A DNA stretch of 64,000 bases from Natranaerovirga pectinivora (GCF_004342165.1 NZ_SMAL01000003.1:186001-250000), one strand, 5' to 3'; shown: positions 46,751 to 56,224, numbered from the stretch's first letter. Translations and numbers: made by a program. Notes: a model not told the origin generated them from the sequence alone.

Positions 46751-48259
46751 TTACTGGCTTATTTCTACTCTTTTACCAGGAGATATGGCACCTACTGGAC
46801 ATACAACTACACATAGATGGCAGCCTACACATTTTTTAGGCAATAACTTTGGTTTTTCTTGATCTTCATCCATTTCTATGGCTTGATGACCACCATCATA
46901 ACAAGACAAGTAACATCTGCCACAACCAATACAGTTCGTTTTCTCAAACTTTGGATACGAGATGGAATGGCGGTTTAATTTTTCTGCTTGAACCAACTTA
47001 GGTAAGGCCATACCCACCATCTCTTGAACAGAATCAAATCCCATCTCCCCTACATATGTAGAAAGTCCCTCAATTAAATCATCAATGATTCGGTAGCCAT
47101 ACTGCATTACAGATGTTGTGATTTGTAAATTCTCACACCCTAAAGCTAAGAACTCTGCACCATCTCTCCAACTTTCTATACCACCCATACCACTAATAGG
47201 CACATCCACTAACTTTGGATGCTTTTTCATATCATTTATAAAACGTAGGGCAATGGGTTTAACAGTTTTGCCTGAATAGCCTCCCACACTGGATTTCCCA
47301 TCTACTTGAGGTTCTGAACTAAAATCATCTAAGTGTATGTTCATAATGCTTTTTATTGTATTGATGGCTGCTATTCCCGTTGCGCCATTATCCATTGCTG
47401 CTATAGCAGGTATCTCCATATTTCCTATGTTAGGCGTCATCTTAGCCAGTATAGGCAAGTGGGTTCCTCTTCTTGTTGCAGCTGTATAAAGAGCAACTAA
47501 ATCTGGATTCTGACCAACATCTGACCCTAATCCTTCCCCTGTCATATGGGGACAAGAAAAGTTGCATTCAATAATATCTGCCCCTACTTCTGTCATACGT
47601 CGAGCTAAGTAAGTCCACTCTTCTTCATTTTGACCTAAAATAGAAGCAATAATAATTTTACTTGGATAATCTTCTTTTAACTTTTTGAGATATTCCAAAT
47701 TCTCTTCTAAAGTATGGTCTGAGATTTGTTCAATGTTTTTGAACCCAATAAAAGAATTCCCTTCTTTCCGAATGGTTGAAAACCTTGGAGAAACTTCTTC
47801 TGGAACAAAAACACCAATGGTTTTAAATGCTACGCCAGCCCAACCCATCTCAAAAGCTTTTGCAACCATTTCATAATTGCTGGCCACCACTGATGAGGAT
47901 AGGAAGAAAGGGTTCTCACAAGGTATGCCACAAAACTCAATACCTAGATCTACTTTTTTAATTCCTTTATTTTTATTTATATTTCCTATGTATGTCATAA
48001 GGCTTGGAATTTCTACTGGACGATCCACTTTTCCTTTTAAACACGTTTTTACACAGTCTTTGGTATCACAAGCCTTACATATTGCATTATCTTTTGCAGA
48101 TGCTATGGCACCATTTATATTTTCAAATCGTAATGATCGAATGACTTTTGCTGGATCTAATCCATGGGGGCATCTTTTAGTACAAGGTGCATTGTGACAA
48201 ATAAGGCACCCTTCCATTTCATTTCTTGCTGAAAATTCATTTAAAGTTCTTAGTTCCAT
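46751..48259 (-). CDS. preA: Dihydropyrimidine dehydrogenase, PreA type with fused N-terminal Fe-S domain
   Basis: 502 residues. The N-terminal about 95 residues hold eight cysteines (18, 21, 26, 30 and 61, 64, 69, 73; CLICHNAPCTKRCPHG and CKACDTKDCVKTC), equivalent to the Fe-S domain that in E. coli belongs to PreT. Then an FMN TIM barrel close to E. coli PreA (ECNFSCPHM, GSDVGQNPD, LAKMTPNIG, SGMGGIESW) and a C-terminal 2[4Fe-4S] ferredoxin domain (CIGCGRCYLSC and CVGCHLCVVVCPVG). It reduces uracil and thymine to the dihydro forms. The FAD/NAD(P)H domains of PreT are absent and no preT is nearby, so electrons may come from ferredoxin. Confidence 0.93.
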   Translation of the reverse strand: MELRTLNEFSARNEMEGCLICHNAPCTKRCPHGLDPAKVIRSLRFENINGAIASAKDNAICKACDTKDCVKTCLKGKVDRPVEIPSLMTYIGNINKNKGIKKVDLGIEFCGIPCENPFFLSSSVVASNYEMVAKAFEMGWAGVAFKTIGVFVPEEVSPRFSTIRKEGNSFIGFKNIEQISDHTLEENLEYLKKLKEDYPSKIIIASILGQNEEEWTYLARRMTEVGADIIECNFSCPHMTGEGLGSDVGQNPDLVALYTAATRRGTHLPILAKMTPNIGNMEIPAIAAMDNGATGIAAINTIKSIMNIHLDDFSSEPQVDGKSSVGGYSGKTVKPIALRFINDMKKHPKLVDVPISGMGGIESWRDGAEFLALGCENLQITTSVMQYGYRIIDDLIEGLSTYVGEMGFDSVQEMVGMALPKLVQAEKLNRHSISYPKFEKTNCIGCGRCYLSCYDGGHQAIEMDEDQEKPKLLPKKCVGCHLCVVVCPVGAISPGKRVEISQ

Positions 48260-48292
48260 AAGACACCCTCCTAACCAAATATATATAATTCA

Positions 48293-49654
48293 TTACTTTC
48301 TACCAATGCGTTTTACAAATTTACCCCAACCTGGTTCTCCAACAAATGCGCCATCCTTATAAACCAATCGACCTCTTGAGAATGTCATTGTAGGATAACC
48401 TTTTAAGTGTACCCCTTCCCATATGGTATGGTCATAGTCAGAATGCATATTATCCACTGAAATGGTAAATTCTTTTTCTGGATCATAAATCACAATATCT
48501 GCATCTTTTCCTACTGTTAATGACCCTTTTTCAGAACAACCAAAGATTTTTGCTGGATTGGTTGAACATAATTCCACTGCTTTATTAAAAGTGATCTTCC
48601 CTTCATTGGCAGCTGATAGCATATATGGGTACAAATTTTCAACGCCAGCACAACCATTAGGAATCTTTGTAAAATCATCTTTGCCCCAGTCTTTTTCATA
48701 ACTTTGGAATGGACAATGATCTGTTGCTACAACATCTATACCACCCGTTTTAATGGCATGCCATAAAGCATCTTGACTTTCTTGCCCTTTCATTGGTGGT
48801 GAACACACAAAGTTTCTACCATCTTCTCTTTTATAAACTTCACTTGTAAATTCTAAATATTGAGGGCAAGTTTCCACATAGATATCATACCCTTCTCTTT
48901 TTGCTTCAACGGCTGCTTCTAACCCTTCTTTATTGGCCATATGGACAATGTATAAGGAGGCATCAAGGTTTTTTGTCCAATGAACAGCTCTTATATCCCC
49001 TTCTGCTTCCACGTACTCAGGGCGGCTTAGATAATGATACCAAGGTGACGTCTTACCTTCTTTTAGGAAGTTCTCTATATTCAAATCTATAATGGCTGGA
49101 CTTTCTGCATGGACATTAAGCATTGCACCAACTTCTTTGGCTCTTAACAATAACTTGGTAAATGTCCCATCATCCACCATCATCCCTTTATAAACAAAGA
49201 AACATTTAAAACTTGTGATGCCTTCTTCTACTGCTTTTTCCATTTCATCTAATATTGCCCCATCATTTAGGTCTGTAATACAACAATGAAACGCATAATC
49301 AATACAAGCTTCTTCTTCACAAATGGCTTTTTTCTCGTTGATTAATCCTAGAATGGACATCCCTGACCTTTGAACAGGATAATCAAAAACTGTTGTAACA
49401 CCACCGCAAGCTGCCGCTCTTGTTCCTGCTAAATAACTATCTGCTGACACAGTCCCACCAAAAGGCATTGCCAAATGGGTATGAACATCAATGGCACCTG
49501 GTAAAACCAATTTACCACTTGCATCTACCACGGTTGCCTCTTCCTCAGAAAACCCTTTACCTATCCCTATAATTTTTCCGTCTTTTACGGCTATATCTGC
49601 TATATAAGTCTCCGTTGGAGAAATAATTGTTCCATTTTTAATAATTAAATCCAT
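48293..49654 (-). CDS. hydA: Dihydropyrimidinase (D-hydantoinase)
   Basis: 453 residues, amidohydrolase superfamily. Metal ligands His58 and His60 in DVHTHLAMPFGG, the carboxylated Lys149 in GITSFKCFFVYKG, His in LNVHAESP, His in YIVHMAN and Asp in VATDHCPF. It opens the dihydrouracil ring to N-carbamoyl-beta-alanine. GGAGG lies 8 bases before the ATG. It sits between the M20 hydrolase genes and preA in the same transcription unit. Confidence 0.94.
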   Translation of the reverse strand: MDLIIKNGTIISPTETYIADIAVKDGKIIGIGKGFSEEEATVVDASGKLVLPGAIDVHTHLAMPFGGTVSADSYLAGTRAAACGGVTTVFDYPVQRSGMSILGLINEKKAICEEEACIDYAFHCCITDLNDGAILDEMEKAVEEGITSFKCFFVYKGMMVDDGTFTKLLLRAKEVGAMLNVHAESPAIIDLNIENFLKEGKTSPWYHYLSRPEYVEAEGDIRAVHWTKNLDASLYIVHMANKEGLEAAVEAKREGYDIYVETCPQYLEFTSEVYKREDGRNFVCSPPMKGQESQDALWHAIKTGGIDVVATDHCPFQSYEKDWGKDDFTKIPNGCAGVENLYPYMLSAANEGKITFNKAVELCSTNPAKIFGCSEKGSLTVGKDADIVIYDPEKEFTISVDNMHSDYDHTIWEGVHLKGYPTMTFSRGRLVYKDGAFVGEPGWGKFVKRIGRK

Positions 49655-49684
49655 ATGAATGACCTCCTTAAATCTAATTAATCT

Positions 49685-51016
49685 CTACCATTCCACTTTT
49701 TCAAAAGCCTCTTCCCCTGCTGATGTTACATTCAAGAAAATGGCCACATTTCCCTCTAATCCTATTTTCATAAAATCTGTACGACATTTGTCATATGGGG
49801 TATGAGCATATTGCTCTTGCATTGGTGAATACCCAATGGTTGGTTTTCTATCTATTCCACAGGTTTTACTAGCATCTGTTCCAAAATCCCAGTACCCGAA
49901 TTTTACACTTTGACCAACGGCTTCTAATGCTTCTGCTGCTGCCCTAACAAAAGGATGGTCTTTGCTGATTTTCCAAGGACTCATATCTTTTGAAGCTTCA
50001 TACGCCAGACCTGTATAGGAGGTTTCTAATGCACTTTTTATGATGACATCTGCTTTAAACTCTGGATCTTTACTTGCCAAATCATCAATAATACTTTGAA
50101 TCTCCCCTAAAGCAGTTTCAGCTGTTTCTCCTGGCAATGTACGCCTATCAAGAGATAGGAGACATTTATCTGGTACAATAGATAATGCTCCTGGAGAACA
50201 TTCTATAATATTTAAAGAAATAGACGCCTGCCCTAAATCTGGATCCGTTGGTAATGCTGGATACAATTCATCTTTGATTCTTTCAATAAGTGGCATAGCT
50301 TTGTAAATGGAATTGATTCCAAGCCAAGGGGCACTACCGTGAGAGGTCCTACCATAAACTGTAACCAACATTTCAACACGGCCTCTATGGCCACAATACA
50401 ATTTTAATGAGGTTGCTTCTGAAGAAACCATTGCATCGTATGTTAATCCTTTTGCAGGTAAGGTTTTATCTATAAGATGTAGCATCCCTACCATCTCTGC
50501 TGGCTCTTCTTGAACAACACCTGTAAACATAAAGTTCCCTTTTATAGGAAAGCCTTTTTCACGAAGTTTTACAAGTAAACCACCAGCGTATATTTGAACA
50601 GCTTCTCCACCTTTGACATCTGATGCGGCTCTTCCGTGAACACACTCAGCTTCATCAGGCTCTTTGTCTTGATTGTCTACTTTACATCTATCAATGAATC
50701 CACCATATGGGTCATATCCTTCCCAGTTATCCACATCTCCAGGACTTACATGGTCCATATGTGAATTGTACATAATGGTTGGTCCTGGTTCCGTTCCTTT
50801 TACAATCCCCACTACATTTCCTTGATCATCGCGAAAAACCTCATCATAACCTAACTTTTCCATCTCTGCTATATTTAGATCTGCTACATCTTTTTCTTCT
50901 CCACTCATACTTGGTGTTTGAATCAATTTTTGAACAAATTCAATCATATCTTTGTATAGTTCTTCTGTAATCTCTTTGATCGCCTTTTTTAACTTATCAT
51001 CTAATAGATTTAACAA
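49685..51016 (-). CDS. M20-family amidohydrolase (YgeY-like), copy 2
   Basis: 443 residues, ArgE/DapE/ACY1/CPG2 superfamily. MYNSHMDHV (His and Asp zinc ligands), GRAASDVKGG, VQEEPAEM (catalytic Glu pair), and a dimerisation domain with GHRGRVEMLVTVYGRTSHGSAPW (core YGRTSHGSAPW). Family members near dihydropyrimidinase genes hydrolyse N-carbamoyl amino acids, so beta-ureidopropionase activity is the likely role: N-carbamoyl-beta-alanine to beta-alanine, CO2 and ammonia. About half identical to the adjacent copy by eye. The start codon is TTG at 51016, with GTGAGG 4 bases upstream. Confidence 0.85.
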   Translation of the reverse strand: MLNLLDDKLKKAIKEITEELYKDMIEFVQKLIQTPSMSGEEKDVADLNIAEMEKLGYDEVFRDDQGNVVGIVKGTEPGPTIMYNSHMDHVSPGDVDNWEGYDPYGGFIDRCKVDNQDKEPDEAECVHGRAASDVKGGEAVQIYAGGLLVKLREKGFPIKGNFMFTGVVQEEPAEMVGMLHLIDKTLPAKGLTYDAMVSSEATSLKLYCGHRGRVEMLVTVYGRTSHGSAPWLGINSIYKAMPLIERIKDELYPALPTDPDLGQASISLNIIECSPGALSIVPDKCLLSLDRRTLPGETAETALGEIQSIIDDLASKDPEFKADVIIKSALETSYTGLAYEASKDMSPWKISKDHPFVRAAAEALEAVGQSVKFGYWDFGTDASKTCGIDRKPTIGYSPMQEQYAHTPYDKCRTDFMKIGLEGNVAIFLNVTSAGEEAFEKVEW

Positions 51017-51043
51017 TTTACCTCACTCACCTTTCTATCTAAA

Positions 51044-52354
51044 CTATAGCTGAAAATCTTTTTGATCTAATTTGGTTAACTCATTAAAAATAGAAACATT
51101 GCCCACTAAGGCTTTTTCCATATAGTCAATTCTTACTTTGTCTATCGGTCTATGACAGTAAAATTCTTGCATTGGTGAATACCCTATGGCTGGTTTTTTC
51201 TCCCGACCACTAATCACTGAAAGATCCGTTCCAAAATCCCAATACCCAAACTTTACTGGTTGTTCTACACCCTTTAAGCCTTCTGCAGCTGCCTTGGCAA
51301 ATGGGTGCTCTGGACTGATTTTCCAAGCTTCTTTTACATTAGGCATTGCTACTGTTTTTCCTGTGTAGGTGGTTCTAGGAACTGTTGCTATTTCTACTGT
51401 GGCTCTAAAATCAGGGTCTTCAGCTGATATCTCATCTATAATTTTTTGAATCTCTTCAACACACCCATTAAAAGTTTCACCTGGTACAAATCTTCTATCG
51501 TATGTAATATGGCATCTGTCTGGTACGATACACATAGAACCAGGCGTGCAATCTATAATTGTAAGGGCAATACTTGACTTCCCTAAGTTTTCGTCTGTTT
51601 TATGATTCTCTTCTACAAATTCTTCTACTTGATCAATAAATTTTGTTGCTTTATTCACTGCATTAATGCCAAGCCACGGGGCACTTCCGTGAGAGGTAAC
51701 ACCCGAAATGGTGACTTTTAGCTCAACTCGACCTCTGTGGCCTAGGTATATTTTTAAAGAAGTGGCTTCACAAGATACAACACCGTCATATGTAATCCCT
51801 TCTTCTGGAAAGGTTTCATCAATTAATTTGATCATACCTAATTGCTCTGCCGGTTCTTCAAGAACCACACCTGTAAAAATATATCTACCTTTAATGGGGT
51901 ATCCCATTTCTCTAAGGTTTAATAGCATTTTCCCTGAATAAATCTGGCAAGCACCGCCGCCTTTAACATCTGAAGCTGCCCTACCATGAATGACTTCAAC
52001 GGACTCATAGCCATCTCTGTCTTGATTCTCCATTTCATTGATATCAATTTCTGCACCATATGGGTCATAACCGCCCCACTCACTGTGATCTCCAGTATCT
52101 ACATGGTCTAAATGGGCATTGAACATAATTGTTGGTCCTTCTTCAGTGCCTTCAATGATGCCGATAACATTCCCCCATTTATCACGAAAACATCGATCGT
52201 ATCCTAATTTTTTCATCTCTGCTAAATACAAATCTGCAACGCCTTTTTCATCTCCAGGAAGTGCTGGTACCCGAATGAGCTTTTGACAAAATTCAATCAT
52301 ATTAGGTTTTAGTTCTCCTGCCATTTTACTTAGTATTCCTTTTATATTCTCCAT
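51044..52354 (-). CDS. M20-family amidohydrolase (YgeY-like), copy 1
   Basis: 436 residues. FNAHLDHVDTGD, GRAASDVKGGGACQIYSG, VVLEEPAEQLGM, GHRGRVELKV and SGVTSHGSAPW mark it as a paralogue of the next gene. YgeY-type enzymes are often called selenium-metabolism hydrolases from their E. coli neighbourhood, but no selenium genes are present here. The pair may act as a heteromer or on different carbamoyl amino acids (from uracil and thymine, for instance). AAGGGGG lies 9 bases before the ATG. Confidence 0.85.
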   Translation of the reverse strand: MENIKGILSKMAGELKPNMIEFCQKLIRVPALPGDEKGVADLYLAEMKKLGYDRCFRDKWGNVIGIIEGTEEGPTIMFNAHLDHVDTGDHSEWGGYDPYGAEIDINEMENQDRDGYESVEVIHGRAASDVKGGGACQIYSGKMLLNLREMGYPIKGRYIFTGVVLEEPAEQLGMIKLIDETFPEEGITYDGVVSCEATSLKIYLGHRGRVELKVTISGVTSHGSAPWLGINAVNKATKFIDQVEEFVEENHKTDENLGKSSIALTIIDCTPGSMCIVPDRCHITYDRRFVPGETFNGCVEEIQKIIDEISAEDPDFRATVEIATVPRTTYTGKTVAMPNVKEAWKISPEHPFAKAAAEGLKGVEQPVKFGYWDFGTDLSVISGREKKPAIGYSPMQEFYCHRPIDKVRIDYMEKALVGNVSIFNELTKLDQKDFQL

Positions 52355-52389
52355 CTTGGTTACCCCCTTCTTTCTATGAATAGTCCTTA

Positions 52390-53511
52390 TTAGTAAAATG
52401 AATCTTTAAACATTTGGACGATATCTTCTTCTGTTGGTTTAACAATACAATTGCCAATATTACGAGTCTGTATGGCTAACCCACTGAATTTACTAATCTC
52501 TTCTAAAGTAATAACTTCTTTTTTACCAAACATTTTATTCATTAAGTCTTTAAAGTCTTTCGAACCAGTCATATTCATAGCATTTAATATTCTTTTTCCT
52601 AACTCTGGTTTTTGTTCTTCTACTAATCTTAAGTAATCTCCTAACAACAATCCATTGGCTCTTCCGTGATCAATGTCTTTAAAATACGTTAAGGAATATC
52701 CCATCGCGTGAACGGCTGTTGTTCCTGTTTGTGCAATAACCATCCCTGCAATTAAAGAGGCATGTAATAAAATCTCTCTGGTTTTCAAATCAAACTTTGA
52801 TTGGTTATTTGATTCTAAGGCCTCTAACATTATTGGTGTGACTTCCATAATCATTCTTATACTTTCTACTGCCAAAGCATCTGAAATGGTTGAAGCCTTT
52901 ACTGACAACATCCCTTCTACTGCGTGAGATAGGGCATCTATTGCTGTATTAATAGTGGTTTCTACACCTAGTTGTGTCATATATTTAGGATCTAAAAAAG
53001 CCACTTTAGGAAATATTAAATCCGTTGCAATACTGGTTTTTGTCTCCGCTTTATCATTGGTAAGTATAGCGTACTGAGTTACTTCTGATCCTGTTCCTGC
53101 TGTTGTTGGCACAATGGCTATGGGAAGGACTTTGTCTTCATAGATTCCTGAGAACAAATTTTCCTCATCAATTGTTTGAGCAGCCAGCAATGCAATGGCT
53201 TTACCCGCATCCATAGGTGACCCCCCACCTATTGGAATAATAAAATCTATATTATTTTCTTTGGCAATCCTAGCCCCTTCATACACACAAGAAATTGTTG
53301 GATTGCTCATCACTTTATCAAATACTACATACTCAATCCCTTCAGCTTCTAACGCTTTTTTAACATCACTTTCTGAACCATTTGATTTGGCTGATCTAGT
53401 GCCTGTTACAATTAACGCCTTTTTACCAAGAGATTGAAACAAATTGCTATTGTTCACAATACAGTCATTTCCCATTACCACTCTAGTTGGCATAAAATAT
53501 TTATAATTCAT
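52390..53511 (-). CDS. Iron-containing alcohol dehydrogenase
   Basis: 373 residues, group III (Fe-ADH) family. NAD-binding GGGSPMDAGKAIA near residue 97, TTAGTGSEVT, and metal ligands in NTAIDALSHAVEG (Asp, His), GTTAVHAMGY (His) and DIDHGRANG (His). In this operon it most probably reduces malonate semialdehyde, formed by the aminotransferase, to 3-hydroxypropionate; this is inference from the pathway. GGAGG lies 7 bases before the ATG. Confidence 0.9.
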   Translation of the reverse strand: MNYKYFMPTRVVMGNDCIVNNSNLFQSLGKKALIVTGTRSAKSNGSESDVKKALEAEGIEYVVFDKVMSNPTISCVYEGARIAKENNIDFIIPIGGGSPMDAGKAIALLAAQTIDEENLFSGIYEDKVLPIAIVPTTAGTGSEVTQYAILTNDKAETKTSIATDLIFPKVAFLDPKYMTQLGVETTINTAIDALSHAVEGMLSVKASTISDALAVESIRMIMEVTPIMLEALESNNQSKFDLKTREILLHASLIAGMVIAQTGTTAVHAMGYSLTYFKDIDHGRANGLLLGDYLRLVEEQKPELGKRILNAMNMTGSKDFKDLMNKMFGKKEVITLEEISKFSGLAIQTRNIGNCIVKPTEEDIVQMFKDSFY

Positions 53512-53524
53512 AAATGCCTCCTTC

Positions 53525-54862
53525 TTATATCATTTTGTCTACTTCTACAAGTACCTCATCCATTATTGTCATAGCTTCTTTTAATTCTTCGTCTGTTATA
53601 ATCAGTGGTGGCGCTACGATGATGACATTTTCATGAGTATAGGTACTAAAGCCTTTTTCTATTAACATCCCTAGAATTGTTTTCATCACTTTTTCAGGAT
53701 CTTTACCGTATTCTACAATAGGTTCTTTGGTTGCTTTGTCTTTTACAAGTTCTATGCCACCAAACAATCCAATGTAACGCACATCACCTACACAAGGATG
53801 TTTTTCTTTTATATCTTCTAAAAGTTGGCCTAATAATATGCCACTTTCTTTTGTTTTTTCAAGTAAACCTTCTTCTTTATAAACTTCTATTGTTGCAATC
53901 CCAGCTGCACAACCTATTGGATGGGCTGAATAAGTCAAACCACAACTTAAGAAATTATTATCAAAGAATGCGCCTATCTCCTTGCTCACTAGGACGCCTC
54001 CAATAGGTGCATAACCACAGGTAACACCTTTGGCAAATGTGATTATATCTGGCTTTACATTATAATTGTTAACACCAAACCATTCACCTGTTCTGCCCCA
54101 TCCAGTCATTACTTCGTCACATACCATTAAGATGCCAAACTCATCACATATGTCACGAACACCTTGTAAATACCCTTTTGGTGGAATAATAATCCCATTG
54201 CTTCCTGTTATAGTTTCTAAGAAAATAGCGGCTACAGAGTCTCTGCCTTCATAAATAATTTGTTCTCTTAATTGACTTAAGTAGTATTGTGTTCCTTCTT
54301 CTTCACTATGAAATTCAAATGGTGCTCTATATGTATAAGGATCAAAGAATTTTACAAACCCTGGAATCCCTGGTTCACAAGCATATCTTCTAGGTTCTCC
54401 TGTTAGGTTCGCTGCCCCATATGTTGCCCCGTGGTATGAACGGTATCTTGAGAAGATCTTATGTCGTCCTGTTATCATCTTAGCTATTTTAATGGCATTT
54501 TCATTGGCATCTGCCCCCCCTAAAGTAAAAAATACCTTTCCCATATTATCTGGTGCTAACTCAACAACCATTTTTGCTAATTGGGATCTAACATCTATTG
54601 CATAGGCTGGTGAGGCAAAGGCCAATTTTTCTGCTTGATTTTGTATGGCTTTGATGACTTTTTTATTGTTATACCCTATATTCAGATTAACCAATTGAGA
54701 GGACATATCATAATAACGCTTGCCATCCCCATCCCAAAAATAAATGCCATCTGCTTTTGCCATGACTTTAGGATTGATGGCACCTTGGTTACTCCAAGAG
54801 TGCAAATTGTATTTTTTTGATGTTTCTATTATTTCATTTGATGTCTTTAATTCTAGTTCCAT
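53525..54862 (-). CDS. Class III (omega) aminotransferase, probable beta-alanine aminotransferase
   Basis: 445 residues, fold-type I PLP enzyme. RSYHGATYGAANLTG, the Asp in VCDEVMTGWGRTG, and the PLP lysine in ITFAKGVTCGYAPIGGV are present. Family members act on beta-alanine, GABA or related omega-amines. Position at the head of the uracil-catabolic operon suggests beta-alanine to malonate semialdehyde. The ATG at 54862 has GAGGTGA upstream; a TTG at 54868 overlaps the same region. Upstream are a hairpin in the leader and a promoter. Confidence 0.9.
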   Translation of the reverse strand: MELELKTSNEIIETSKKYNLHSWSNQGAINPKVMAKADGIYFWDGDGKRYYDMSSQLVNLNIGYNNKKVIKAIQNQAEKLAFASPAYAIDVRSQLAKMVVELAPDNMGKVFFTLGGADANENAIKIAKMITGRHKIFSRYRSYHGATYGAANLTGEPRRYACEPGIPGFVKFFDPYTYRAPFEFHSEEEGTQYYLSQLREQIIYEGRDSVAAIFLETITGSNGIIIPPKGYLQGVRDICDEFGILMVCDEVMTGWGRTGEWFGVNNYNVKPDIITFAKGVTCGYAPIGGVLVSKEIGAFFDNNFLSCGLTYSAHPIGCAAGIATIEVYKEEGLLEKTKESGILLGQLLEDIKEKHPCVGDVRYIGLFGGIELVKDKATKEPIVEYGKDPEKVMKTILGMLIEKGFSTYTHENVIIVAPPLIITDEELKEAMTIMDEVLVEVDKMI

Positions 54863-54889
54863 TGACAATCACCTCATTATTTGAATTGC

Positions 54890-54936
54890 AAAAAGGGGCC
54901 TGAAACTAGTTATCTAATACTAGTGTCAGGCCCCTT
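54890..54936 (-). terminator. Strong hairpin in the leader of the aminotransferase operon; PucR terminator or attenuator
   Basis: Minus-strand arms AAGGGGCCTGACACTAGT and ACTAGTTTCAGGCCCCTT (54919-54936 with 54893-54910; one mismatch), 8-base loop, followed by TTTTT. It lies after the pucR stop but also between a predicted promoter (54994-55021) and the aminotransferase start (54862), so transcripts from that promoter must pass it. Confidence 0.88.
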
Positions 54937-54993
54937 TGCCATTGTTTACTATTAATTATTATTTATTATTTGAGTTGCGTTAAACTTATAACT

Positions 54994-55021
54994 ATCATAT
55001 CATACTTTTAACCCTTTTCAA
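54994..55021 (-). promoter_or_regulatory. Predicted promoter of the pyrimidine catabolic operon
   Basis: Minus strand TTGAAA (55016-55021), 16-base spacer, TATGAT (54994-54999), between pucR and the aminotransferase gene. The start point would be near 54986, about 50 bases before the leader hairpin. Confidence 0.55.
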
Positions 55022-55069
55022 GAAATTCAAGCACAAAATCTTTTGTGCTCCAGCACATAGGTGTGTTAA

Positions 55070-56224
55070 TTATAGAAATTCTATAATATGAAAAGCCATT
55101 AATAGCTTCAAACCCTCTTGATAATCTAGATCACTACCAAGAATTTCTTTTATCTTTTTAATCTTATAATTGATGGTGTTGCGGTGGACATAAGCCTCTT
55201 TGGCTACCTTCTCCACACTGTTGTTATGCTCTAAATAGCTTTTTAATATGTCCATATAATCCGTACCATTTTTTTCATCAAAACTGGCCAATGGCCCTAA
55301 AGTATCTTCATAGAACTTCTTCAATACTTTCATATCTTCAACCTCTATAAGGAGTTGGTAAAGACCAATATTGCCATAGGACAATTGATCCTTATTCTGT
55401 CTTTCTGCAACACGCAAAACAGAAATGGCTCTTCTATAATTCCTTGGTAAAGATAGTATACCAAAGTCACTCTCACTAATGGCAGAACGTATTTTATAAG
55501 ATTGTCCATTGTTACAGATCTCTTTTAATCGGGTTAAAGAACCTTCTATAAGCTTTAGTGGAAAGTTCTGTAAAACAGCAATTACGTATTTATCTTGACG
55601 AAAAATACTAAAACGATCGCTGTGATGATCTAAGAGCTTCTTTAAATGCAACCTAACACTTTTATCATACTCTGCTAATTTATCATTGGATGGCACTTGA
55701 AGAGAAATGGCTACAACACTAAATTCCGCATCCAAATTGAAGGCTTTTCGTTCTAAAATAGGACGGTACTCAAAGCTCTTCTCAGGAAAAAAGATGGCAT
55801 TACGAAAAGCAGAGGCTACGGTTTCCTCATTCTCTTCCGCCTTAACAATCTTACGGCAAAAATCATTTGTAATATCAACAATTCTCGTCTTCCAAGGCAC
55901 TGTGAATAAGGGAAATTGTACTTCATTACAATAATCAATTAAGTCCTGAGGCACAGCTTTAATATACGGACCAAGATTTAACACCAATCCACTGGCTTTG
56001 TGATCTACTAACCCTTTAACAAAGTCAACAAACCAATCGGTATTGTCTTGACCAATACCCGTACTAAAAATCAACTCTTGTCCGTGAAGAAAGGAGGCCG
56101 TCTCTGGATCTTCAAGCATATGAACCCAAGTCACCACATTGTTCATGTTTTTTTCTCCACAGATTAGTTTCATACCGTAGTTTTCTTTTGCGTATTTGCA
56201 GAGGTGTCTTAGGGTGATTGCCAT
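55070..56224 (-). CDS. PucR-family transcriptional regulator
   Basis: 384 residues: an N-terminal PucR domain (about 5-125; YGMKLICGEKNMNNVVTWVHMLEDPE, core NNVVTWVHMLEDPE), a central GGDEF-like region, and a C-terminal HTH_30 domain (AYVHRNTINYKIKKIKEILG). The founding member activates purine catabolism in Bacillus; other members control pyrimidine, amino acid and GABA use. It is immediately upstream of the uracil-catabolic operon and so is its likely regulator. Confidence 0.9.
   Translation of the reverse strand: MAITLRHLCKYAKENYGMKLICGEKNMNNVVTWVHMLEDPETASFLHGQELIFSTGIGQDNTDWFVDFVKGLVDHKASGLVLNLGPYIKAVPQDLIDYCNEVQFPLFTVPWKTRIVDITNDFCRKIVKAEENEETVASAFRNAIFFPEKSFEYRPILERKAFNLDAEFSVVAISLQVPSNDKLAEYDKSVRLHLKKLLDHHSDRFSIFRQDKYVIAVLQNFPLKLIEGSLTRLKEICNNGQSYKIRSAISESDFGILSLPRNYRRAISVLRVAERQNKDQLSYGNIGLYQLLIEVEDMKVLKKFYEDTLGPLASFDEKNGTDYMDILKSYLEHNNSVEKVAKEAYVHRNTINYKIKKIKEILGSDLDYQEGLKLLMAFHIIEFL

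Noticed and set aside
49685-52354. Selenium metabolism role suggested by the YgeY name
   Set aside because: No selenium genes (selD, xdh-type molybdenum hydroxylases, ygf genes) are nearby; the dihydropyrimidinase and PreA context points to carbamoyl amino acid hydrolysis.
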